Part shown: in pieces, positions 1-4,477 of the stretch | Position numbering within the stretch: position 1 is the first letter of the stretch | Layout of the letters: every line of letters starts with the position of its first letter | Translations under genes and position numbers: made by a program | The notes under the pieces: generated by a model | The model's input: the letters and a program-made list of their open reading frames with translations, nothing else | Database searches by the model: none | What the model was told of the DNA's origin: nothing | NCBI GenBank assembly: GCA_003446775.1 | Contig: DMCH01000172.1 | Span: 517 to 7,344, forward strand | From: Chloroflexota bacterium | Lineage (GTDB): Bacteria > Chloroflexota > Dormibacteria > Dormibacterales > Dormibacteraceae | DNA: 6,828 nt | Reading direction: 5' to 3'

Positions 1-1598
1 AGCCGGCGCACCTCATCGGCGACGACTGCAAAACCACGACCGGCGTCACCCGCGCGGGCGGCTTCGATGGCGGCATTGAGGGCGAGAAGGTTGGTCTGGT
101 CGGCGATGTCGTTGATGAGCTCGAGGATGCCCTCGATCTCGTTGATGCGACCGGCCAGGGCCAGCGTGCGATCGCCCGATGCCCTGAGGTCTGTTTGAGC
201 AAGCTCCAGGTTGGTCTGCGCCTCACCGGCCTGGACGGCAACCCGATCGACCGTGTCGGCGATCGCTGCCGAGGTGCGGGCGACTTCTTCCATGCTCGCC
301 GACGTCGCGGTGGCGGCAGTGGTCTGCTCCAGGGTTGCGGAGGCGAGCTGCTCCGCGGCGGCAGATAGCTGGGCCGCCGCTTCGGTGACCTCGCCTCGGA
401 GGCGGAAAAACACCCCGCTCAGGCGCTCGATCATGGCGTTGAAGGTGGCGCCGAGCCGGCTGACCTCACGGCCACCCTTGAGATTGACGCGGGCGGTAAG
501 ATCACCCGCCTCAACTCTCGTCGCCGCGCGCGACAGGGCTACGAGCGGTCGCGTCGTGTAGACAGCAAGCACGACCCCAAAGATGATCAGCAACACGGTG
601 CTGAGAGCCTGGAGGAGTGAGGTTCGAATTCCATGGTTGTTGACCGAGGCCAGCGCCGTCACGGTTTCAACCGACGCGACCACCACCCAGCTGAGGCTCG
701 CGATCGGTTCATACCCGGCGATGACCTGCTTGTTTCTGTAGTCGGTGATCTGGGCAGCGCCGCCGCCGAATTTCATCGCCTGGTCGAACATCGCGCCCTC
801 GGCCACGACGCTGAGCGCCTTGCCCCGTAGGGCGGCGTCATCGGTTACGACGGCCCAAGCTGAGCTGTAGAGGAGCAGGTGCTGCATGTTGACGATGTGG
901 ATCTCCTCGTTCCGAGTGATCGGGGCATCCACGCTGTAAGGGTTGATCAGCTTCCCCAGCACTGCCACATTCAGGTCACCCACCACGACTCCCTGAGGCT
1001 TCTCGTCTGGGCCGAGGATTGGCGCGGTTACGAGCCAGTCGAGGCCCACCTGTCCAATCCCGACCGGCCCCATGGTCTCGACGCTGAGGCTGTGGGCGAA
1101 GTCGTCCCCCGACGGCGTCGTGGAGAGTCCGATCTCCGGCCGCGTCGACGCGATTACCGTCCCTTTCAGGTCCGAGACCTGGAGCTCTTCGAAAGCAGGA
1201 TGGGCCCCGGCCGAGATCGTCAGAAAGGCCGGGAACCATGACTGCGAGAGGTTGCCGACGCTCTCGTGCGCCACGCCACGAAGCTCTGCCTGGCGCTCTG
1301 CCACCCAGTCGGTGATGCGAACGGCGGCGCTCTCAGCGGTCGCCTCCACACTCGCTTTGGTCTGGTCGATGACGGTCTGGGTGCTCCAGTTGTTCACCCC
1401 TATCCCGAGCACGACCGAGATGGGGATCGACACCAGCAAGATGCCGGCCACGACCCTTATCGAGTAACTGTCGACCCATGTCCAGCGTCGCCGTCCCGGA
1501 GTCGCGTGAGCAGGCCCCGAAGGGGCCTTGACCAGGCGAAGGGCCGGCGTCGGGGCGTTAGGTGCGCGGACCTGAGGTGGTCCTCTTCGGAGCTGCAT
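1..1598 (-). CDS. Methyl-accepting chemotaxis protein, dCache-HAMP-signalling domain (C-terminus cut by window edge)
   Basis: Transmembrane chemoreceptor that would bind a ligand outside the cell and control a CheA/CheW kinase complex. I translated 532 codons; the frame is open to position 1, so the C-terminus is missing. A proline- and arginine-rich cytoplasmic start (about 1-45) precedes TM1 (about 47-68, IRVVAGILLVSIPISVVLG). An extracytoplasmic region of about 260 residues follows, of double-Cache type: GVVVGDLNVAVLGKLI near the middle and AGYEPIASLSWVVVASVET near its end. TM2 is about 333-348 (TVLLIIFGVVLAVY), then HAMP (about 350-400), then the signalling coiled coil. The hairpin-tip part of the signalling domain is diagnostic: LINDIADQTNLLALNAAIEA starts at residue 494 and GRGFAVVADEVRRL ends the visible part. 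I do not see the known amino-acid-binding Cache motif, so the ligand is unknown. The ATG at 1598 is chosen because an in-frame TAG lies at 1610-1608 and no other ATG, or plausible GTG/TTG, precedes TM1. The AAGG just before it is too close for a good ribosome site. Class and domains are secure. Confidence 0.95.
   Translation of the reverse strand, partial: MQLRRGPPQVRAPNAPTPALRLVKAPSGPAHATPGRRRWTWVDSYSIRVVAGILLVSIPISVVLGIGVNNWSTQTVIDQTKASVEATAESAAVRITDWVAERQAELRGVAHESVGNLSQSWFPAFLTISAGAHPAFEELQVSDLKGTVIASTRPEIGLSTTPSGDDFAHSLSVETMGPVGIGQVGLDWLVTAPILGPDEKPQGVVVGDLNVAVLGKLINPYSVDAPITRNEEIHIVNMQHLLLYSSAWAVVTDDAALRGKALSVVAEGAMFDQAMKFGGGAAQITDYRNKQVIAGYEPIASLSWVVVASVETVTALASVNNHGIRTSLLQALSTVLLIIFGVVLAVYTTRPLVALSRAATRVEAGDLTARVNLKGGREVSRLGATFNAMIERLSGVFFRLRGEVTEAAAQLSAAAEQLASATLEQTTAATATSASMEEVARTSAAIADTVDRVAVQAGEAQTNLELAQTDLRASGDRTLALAGRINEIEGILELINDIADQTNLLALNAAIEAARAGDAGRGFAVVADEVRR
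1512..1528. repeat. Perfect 7-bp inverted repeat inside the chemoreceptor N-terminal codons
   Basis: AGGCCCC-GAA-GGGGCCT forms a 7-bp stem with a 3-nt loop. It encodes part of the poorly conserved basic, proline-rich segment before TM1 (residues around 24-29, KAPSGP), roughly 70 nt after the start codon. It could slow or tune early translation. It has no T-run and is not a terminator. It may simply reflect GC-rich codon use. Confidence 0.35.
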
Positions 1599-1605
1599 GC
1601 CTTGG

Positions 1606-1679
1606 TACTACGCCGAACGGTCTGGTTTGTCGCCATGGGTGAGCACGGCGGAGCACCCCTCTAAGGGGATGGCTTTGGG
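1606..1679 (-). promoter_or_regulatory. Duplicated 74-nt leader element, copy 1 (upstream of the chemoreceptor)
   Basis: This block fills most of the 97-nt gap between the lipoprotein stop and the chemoreceptor ATG and ends 7 nt before that ATG. Ungapped against copy 2 (2177-2250) it is identical at 49 of 74 positions, with 22 of 26 in its 5' part. Conserved blocks, read on the minus strand, include GGGGTG, TGGCGAC and CGGCGTA. Predicted hairpins: A, CCCCT-TAG-AGGGG (1668-1656), perfect; B, GCCGTG with CATGGC (1649-1632), six pairs including one G-U. An alternative pairing, GCCAT (1673-1669) with ATGGC (1636-1632), excludes hairpin B. There is no T-run, so it does not look like a terminator of the upstream gene. 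I infer a structured 5' leader or an operator. It matches no riboswitch consensus I know. Confidence 0.5.
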
Positions 1680-1695
1680 AGCGCGGGTGTTCAGG

Positions 1696-2175
1696 TCAGG
1701 CCGGCTGCAGATCTCCGCAGGAGATGCTCGGCGCGTACTTGGCCTCGGTGAAATCTGGACCGAAATGGACGTTGACGTACCAGCCGGACGAGGGCACCAG
1801 GTACCCAGCCGGCACCGTGGTCGTCGTCGTGGCGGTGCCCGACGAGCTGGCGACGACCGACTGCAGGTTGTAGACGATGCCACCCGGCTGGGAACAACGA
1901 CCGGCATGCACGTGAGAAACGTGGATCGAGCCAGGCGTCATCCCTGTCAGCTTGATTGTGAGGGTGAACGAGCCTGTCCCCTTGACGATGTCGCCGGTGC
2001 CGGACACAGCGCTACCGTTTTGAGCTTTCATCGCAAACGCTAGTGACGTGGGCGATGGCGTGGCGGCTGTGCCGCCGCCGCACGCGGCCATCAAGACGCC
2101 GCTCAGCACGGCAATTACTACGTTGTTGACCCTGGGGCGCCCTCGCGAGAGGCGATTGGTTTCGAGCACGCTCAT
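1696..2175 (-). CDS. Secreted lipoprotein with a Cu/Zn-superoxide-dismutase-like (CHRD-like) domain
   Basis: A 159-residue exported protein. A basic start and hydrophobic segment (about 17-30, NNVVIAVLSGVLMA) run into a lipobox-like MAAC with Cys32 as the likely lipidated residue; Met at -3 is atypical. A GGGTAATPSPTS linker follows. The domain (about 45-157) shows the layout of the SodC/CHRD fold: a beta-rich start, then HVSHVHAGRC (His85, His88, His90, Cys94), a Thr/Ser-rich strand (about 110-121), WYVNVHFGP (His137), and a C-terminal SISCGDL with Cys153. Known SodC proteins have an HxH copper motif and a disulfide from a mid-domain Cys to a C-terminal xCGxI; Cys94-Cys153 and H88xH90 match that pattern. 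The full set of SodC metal ligands cannot be confirmed by eye, so it may bind copper or another metal, or only share the fold. It lies between the response regulator and the chemoreceptor. Its ATG lacks a clear ribosome site and follows leader copy 2 by 1 nt. Confidence 0.8.
   Translation of the reverse strand: MSVLETNRLSRGRPRVNNVVIAVLSGVLMAACGGGTAATPSPTSLAFAMKAQNGSAVSGTGDIVKGTGSFTLTIKLTGMTPGSIHVSHVHAGRCSQPGGIVYNLQSVVASSSGTATTTTTVPAGYLVPSSGWYVNVHFGPDFTEAKYAPSISCGDLQPA
1711..1725. repeat. Small perfect inverted repeat near the 3' end of the lipoprotein gene
   Basis: ATCTCC-GCA-GGAGAT forms a 6-bp stem with a 3-nt loop, 13 nt before the stop codon on the minus strand and inside the codons for the SISCGDLQ tail. 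It is not followed by a T-run. It could stabilise the 3' end of the transcript or pause polymerase, but may be chance. Confidence 0.25.
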
Positions 2176-2176
2176 T

Positions 2177-2250
2177 TATTACGCCGGAGCGCAGGCCGCG
2201 TCGCCACGGTTCGGCACAGGATGCCACCCCTATAAGAGGATGGGTTTTGG
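2177..2250 (-). promoter_or_regulatory. Duplicated 74-nt leader element, copy 2 (upstream of the SodC-like lipoprotein)
   Basis: This is the partner of the element at 1606-1679, lying in the 91-nt gap after the response regulator stop and ending 1 nt before the lipoprotein ATG. Hairpin A here is CCTCT-TAT-AGGGG (2239-2227): the C-to-T change against copy 1 leaves a G-U wobble on minus-strand RNA, where plus-strand RNA would have an A-C clash. Hairpin B (2220-2203) keeps five of six pairs, two of them newly wobble (C to T, A to G), with only the outermost pair lost. The alternative pairing (2244-2240 with 2207-2203) keeps four of five pairs. TTATAG at 2236-2231 also looks like a -10 box, so part of the block could instead be promoter DNA; copy 1 has TTAGAG there. 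Confidence 0.5.
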
Positions 2251-2266
2251 TGAGGCCGGCGGGTGG

Positions 2267-2962
2267 TTAGAGTTCGATCAGGCCTTTGTGGGCCGCCGCG
2301 ATGACGGCTTGCAGCTTGGAGTGGACCTGCAGCTTCTCGATCACGTGACGGACGTGCCACTCGATGGTGTGGGGGGCGATGGCAAGACGCTGTGCCATCG
2401 CGGTCGTGTCCAAGCCTTCGGCGAGCAGGTGCAGGATGTCGAGCTCTCTCGGTGTGAACTCCGCCAACAGCTGGTCGCGCTCCCGCTTCCGTGTGACCAC
2501 GCCTCGCTGCCGGGCGATCGCGCGGGCGAACAGCTCGGCCGGAATGAGGACCTCGCCGGTGGACGCCCGGCGCACGGCTTCGATGATCTGATCCGCGGTC
2601 GCATCTTTGGTGAGGTAGGCAGTGGCGCCGGCGTCGATCGCATCCAGCAGCGCCGTCTCGGACTCATCGGCGCTGTGGAACACGATCGCTGCTTCCGCGT
2701 GCGCGCTCTTGATCATGCGCGCCGCCGCCGGCCCGGTCACATCCGGGAGCCGAAAGTCCATCAGGACCACATCGGGCCGGTTGTCGGCCGCCGCTTGAAC
2801 CGCGTCGGCTCCCGAGCTGGAAACACCAGACACCGCCAGGTCGGGCTGCGCTTCGAGCACCCGCGAGATGGCGGACGCCAGCAGCGGATGGTCCTGCACG
2901 ATCAAGACCTGCACGCGGCGGGCAGCCGGCTCAGGGCTCGTGGCAGGCTCGGGATTGCGCAT
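2267..2962 (-). CDS. NarL/LuxR-family two-component response regulator
   Basis: Cytosolic DNA-binding regulator activated by phosphorylation. Numbered from the upstream GTG at 2971 (234 residues): receiver domain about 20-137 with VLIVQDHPLL at its first strand, phospho-acceptor Asp72 in VVLMDFRLPDVTG, Ser100 and the switch Lys122 in AYLTKDAT. A linker (about 138-170) leads to a GerE/LuxR-type helix-turn-helix (about 172-228) with FTPRELDILHLLAEGL and HTIEWHVRHVIEKL. The acidic pair that binds Mg2+ is Gln26-Asp27 where most relatives have Asp/Glu-Asp. I prefer the ATG at 2962 (231 residues): AGAGGG sits 8 nt upstream of it, whereas the same AGAGG directly abuts the GTG. No histidine kinase is in the window, so its partner is unknown. 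It is the first gene of a co-directional minus-strand series and is divergent from the STAS-like gene. Family assignment is secure; targets are not known. Confidence 0.95.
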   Translation of the reverse strand: MRNPEPATSPEPAARRVQVLIVQDHPLLASAISRVLEAQPDLAVSGVSSSGADAVQAAADNRPDVVLMDFRLPDVTGPAAARMIKSAHAEAAIVFHSADESETALLDAIDAGATAYLTKDATADQIIEAVRRASTGEVLIPAELFARAIARQRGVVTRKRERDQLLAEFTPRELDILHLLAEGLDTTAMAQRLAIAPHTIEWHVRHVIEKLQVHSKLQAVIAAAHKGLIEL

Positions 2963-2998
2963 CGTCGTCACCCTCTACGGTTGAAGGCAACAGGCCAG

Positions 2999-3012
2999 GC
3001 GACTTTCGTCGC
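2999..3012. repeat. Small hairpin in the region upstream of the response regulator
   Basis: GCGAC-TTTC-GTCGC is a 5-bp perfect stem with a 4-nt loop, 36 nt upstream of the preferred regulator ATG and probably inside its 5' untranslated region. It may be a weak RNA structure or an operator half. Nothing else supports a role. Confidence 0.25.
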
Positions 3013-3070
3013 TCTCGTTGTCATTTCAACACCAGATGCAACTGTAAAGCCAATACTTAGCTGTTCGGCA

Positions 3071-3100
3071 GCCTTAGCCAACCTTTGTAAACCTTTGCTA
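3071..3100. repeat. Three tandem 10-bp direct repeats in the divergent regulatory region
   Basis: The units are gccttagcca, acctttgtaa and acctttgcta. Units 2 and 3 share 8 of 10 bases and unit 1 shares 6-7 of 10 with them; the consensus is rCCTTwGyhA. A period of exactly 10 bp puts each unit on the same face of the helix, as expected for side-by-side binding of a regulator. The array is 108 bp from the response regulator ATG and 60 bp from the STAS-like gene start, in the least GC-rich part of the window. It could be an operator for either gene, possibly for the adjacent regulator itself; that link is inference. Confidence 0.45.
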
Positions 3101-3137
3101 TACCGGGGCATTTGGGCCGAGCGTGGGTCAAATCGGC

Positions 3138-3156
3138 TGATCAGGCCCCATGATCA
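3138..3156. promoter_or_regulatory. Paired TGATCA sites just upstream of the STAS-like gene
   Basis: TGATCA occurs at 3138-3143 and 3151-3156, separated by GGCCCCA. Each hexamer is a palindrome and the pair can also fold into a 6-bp stem with a 7-nt loop, ending 4 nt before the GTG start at 3161. As DNA it could be an operator overlapping the start; as RNA it would cover the ribosome entry region, where no Shine-Dalgarno site is visible. The regulator, if any, is unknown. Confidence 0.35.
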
Positions 3157-3160
3157 CGAC

Positions 3161-3571
3161 GTGACCCAGGCCGACGGCGACCTCTACTTCAACGCTCCTG
3201 GGACCGCGTCCGTCAGGTGGGAAGGCGCTGGGGCGACGGTGCTGGTCGAGTGGGAGGGTTGGGCGAACTCGGCGGAGTTCGCGGCCATGCTCGACGCGGG
3301 GGTCCGAGCCCTTAAGGACCACAGGGGCTCGCGTTTGCTGGCCGACTGCCGCCGGCAGAAGGTGCTCAGCCCGGCCGACCAGGATCGGGCTGACCGAGAG
3401 TGGCTCCCCCGAGCCCTGGCTGGGGGCCTGAAGCAGTTCGCCGTCGTCCTACCAGAAAGCGGCCTCGCGGGCATGAACCTCATGGACAGGCTCAAAGAGG
3501 TGCCGAATGCCAAGCTGCAGGTCGGGTATTTCGCCACCGTCGAGCAGGCCAGGGAGTGGCTCGCCCGCTGA
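3161..3571 (+). CDS. SpoIIAA/STAS-like cytosolic protein
   Basis: A 136-residue soluble protein resembling the small SpoIIAA-like/STAS group seen in Chloroflexota, Bacteroidota and relatives. Proteins of this group are often near stress or signalling genes and have no proven enzyme activity. Pattern seen: a first strand carrying ATVLVEWEGWANSAEF (about 25-40), an amphipathic helix (about 40-55), the strand GSRLLADCRRQKVLSPADQD (about 56-75), a helix with REWLPRALAGGLKQ (79-92), then FAVVLPESGLAG and a C-terminal VGYFATVEQAREWLA. The STAS-like order of strand, helix, strand is clear. GTG at 3161 is chosen because no in-frame ATG lies close upstream and the reading frame before it is antisense to the response regulator and lipoprotein genes. 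An ATG at 3150 is out of frame and stops after four codons. No ribosome site is evident. It is divergent from the response regulator, so shared control is possible. Confidence 0.75.
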   Translation: MTQADGDLYFNAPGTASVRWEGAGATVLVEWEGWANSAEFAAMLDAGVRALKDHRGSRLLADCRRQKVLSPADQDRADREWLPRALAGGLKQFAVVLPESGLAGMNLMDRLKEVPNAKLQVGYFATVEQAREWLAR

Positions 3572-3602
3572 CCTGACCGGTCGGCGAAGGTGGAGGGTCG
3601 GC

Positions 3603-3632
3603 TTGACAAGAGCTCCGGCGTCTGACCACGAT
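3603..3632 (+). promoter_or_regulatory. Candidate sigma-70-type promoter for the three-gene small-protein cluster
   Basis: A perfect TTGACA (-35) at 3603-3608 is followed after 18 bp by CACGAT (3627-3632), which shares three bases with TATAAT, including the key A at position 2 and T at position 6. Transcription would begin near 3639, leaving only about 12 nt before the ATG at 3651. That fits the absence of a Shine-Dalgarno site there (leaderless or near-leaderless start). The -10 match is poor, so this is tentative. Confidence 0.35.
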
Positions 3633-3650
3633 TGCGCTCCGCCAAATTTC

Positions 3651-3983
3651 ATGATTGAGTCGAAGGACGTGGTTCTCGGCACCCTGGGCGCGGCGGCCGC
3701 ACTCGCCGGCCTCGTCCTCGTCTTCCTTGGCATCGTCATCGCCGCGTATCAGTCGTACGCGGGCAACGCTCCAGCGACGGTTGTCCGGCCGTACAGGATC
3801 GCCGGCATCGCGTTGTTCGGGACGTTCGGCCTCAGCCTGGTGACCGTCGCCCTGTGCATGGCCTGGCTGGCGCTCGGCGGTCCCCATTGGCTGTACGGGT
3901 GGACCGTCGGATTCTTCGTCCTGCAGCTGGTCGCCGCTTTCGTCGCGGCCGGTTGGACTACGCGGATGGTCCTCTGGCCGTAG
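3651..3983 (+). CDS. Small three-helix membrane protein of unknown function
   Basis: A 110-residue integral membrane protein that I do not recognise. Three hydrophobic helices are visible: about 7-32 (VVLGTLGAAAALAGLVLVFLGIVI), 50-75 (IAGIALFGTFGLSLVTVALCMAWLAL) and 82-104 (YGWTVGFFVLQLVAAFVAAGW). The short loop between helices 1 and 2 carries YQSYAGNAPATVVRPYR. The N-terminus starts with MIESKD and the tail is short (TTRMVLWP). There are no charged catalytic motifs. ATG at 3651 is chosen because the hydrophobic pattern begins right after it; the frame continues upstream to 3507, but that part overlaps the STAS-like gene. The next gene starts 2 nt after its stop, so translation is probably coupled and the two products likely work together. 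It could be a scaffold, channel-like or sensor protein; the sequence does not decide. Confidence 0.7.
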   Translation: MIESKDVVLGTLGAAAALAGLVLVFLGIVIAAYQSYAGNAPATVVRPYRIAGIALFGTFGLSLVTVALCMAWLALGGPHWLYGWTVGFFVLQLVAAFVAAGWTTRMVLWP

Positions 3984-3985
3984 CC

Positions 3986-4279
3986 GTGGCGCTGACCCAG
4001 AAGAAGCTGCAGGACCTCACCGACGCCGGTCTCGTCGGCCTTCTCGAGGACGACCACGCGCTGTGGCGCGCGAAGGCCAAGCACGCGTATAACGCAACCC
4101 ATGCGTTCATCAAGGGGATTCGGCCGGACGACGTGGTCAGCCTTCTCATCGCCGAGCTCGAGGTGGCTCCTGAGTTGAGGACCTTCCTGGCCAGGAAGAA
4201 GCTGACGCAGAAATACTGGTATTCGTGGTTCGCGGAATTGATCATCGACCGTTTCTGGACCGAACTGGCGGGAGGATAA
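3986..4279 (+). CDS. Hypothetical 97-residue soluble protein, coupled to the membrane protein gene
   Basis: I do not recognise this family. It is mainly helical with no membrane segment or signal peptide. A charged start (TQKKLQDLTDAGLVGLLEDD, 4-23) is followed by a Lys/His-rich stretch (WRAKAKHAYNATHAFIKG, 27-44), then DDVVSLLIAELEVAPELR (48-65) and a C-terminal aromatic-rich KYWYSWFAELIIDRFW (76-91). Conserved-looking Trp and Tyr in the tail suggest a folded interaction surface. I chose GTG at 3986, 2 nt after the preceding stop. The frame is open further upstream to 3854, but that part is an out-of-frame shadow of the membrane gene. No ribosome site is visible, which fits reinitiation after the upstream stop. 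Plus-strand coding is supported by sensible composition here against serine/arginine-rich shadows on the minus strand. Function unknown. Confidence 0.6.
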   Translation: MALTQKKLQDLTDAGLVGLLEDDHALWRAKAKHAYNATHAFIKGIRPDDVVSLLIAELEVAPELRTFLARKKLTQKYWYSWFAELIIDRFWTELAGG

Positions 4280-4285
4280 ACGAGC

Positions 4286-4471
4286 ATGGCGAAGGATTCA
4301 TCGCAGATGGCGCGCGACTACATCGACGGAGCGCTCAAGACACGCGCGCGCCTCGGGCGTTCCGCCAAACCGAGCAAGGCGGCCTATGCAAGGGCGGTGA
4401 GGCTGGCGAGGCAGGCGATGGAGGAACTGATCTCCCTTGCGCCTAGAGCAAGGAAGGGAACGCAGAACTAG
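4286..4471 (+). CDS. Hypothetical 61-residue basic helical protein
   Basis: A small lysine/arginine- and alanine-rich protein (MAKDSSQMARDYIDGALKTR at the start, then RAVRLARQAMEELISL near residues 36-51) predicted to form two amphipathic helices with a basic tail. It is not a family I recognise. The start is well supported: GGAGG at 4271-4275 lies 10 nt before the ATG and overlaps the end of the previous gene, whose TAA is at 4277-4279. It closes the three-gene cluster (gaps of 2 and 6 nt). It could be a nucleic-acid-binding or partner protein of the 97-residue product; that is inference from charge and linkage only. Confidence 0.6.
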   Translation: MAKDSSQMARDYIDGALKTRARLGRSAKPSKAAYARAVRLARQAMEELISLAPRARKGTQN

Positions 4472-4477
4472 AGCCGG

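Noticed and set aside
1558..1656. Possible 32-codon GTG-start leader peptide within leader copy 1, with a similar frame in copy 2
   Set aside because: The two translations share a few residues (A-x-P-W-R), but substitutions fall evenly over codon positions, the AGGGG lies directly against the GTG, and the copy 2 frame runs on antisense-like for 71 codons. RNA or DNA conservation explains the similarity better.
211..1664. Several plus-strand frames of 65-132 codons across the chemoreceptor
   Set aside because: The minus strand encodes an uninterrupted chemoreceptor with diagnostic signalling-domain residues; these are antisense shadows.
1656..1668. CCCCT-TAG-AGGGG as a transcription terminator for the lipoprotein gene
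   Set aside because: The stem is short, no T-run follows on the minus strand, and the same structure recurs in front of another gene as part of a longer conserved block.
3093..3120. A third copy of the leader element near CTATACCGGGGCATTTGGG
   Set aside because: It shares only a TATAG-like and a CCCAAA-like piece, at 8 bp spacing where both real copies have 10 bp, and it lacks the downstream blocks.
2048..3571. One long plus-strand reading frame of about 507 codons
   Set aside because: Everything before 3161 is antisense to the lipoprotein and response regulator genes or lies in the intergenic region, with Arg/His/Gly-rich composition. Only the last 136 codons form a recognisable protein, so the frame is an artefact of GC-rich third positions.
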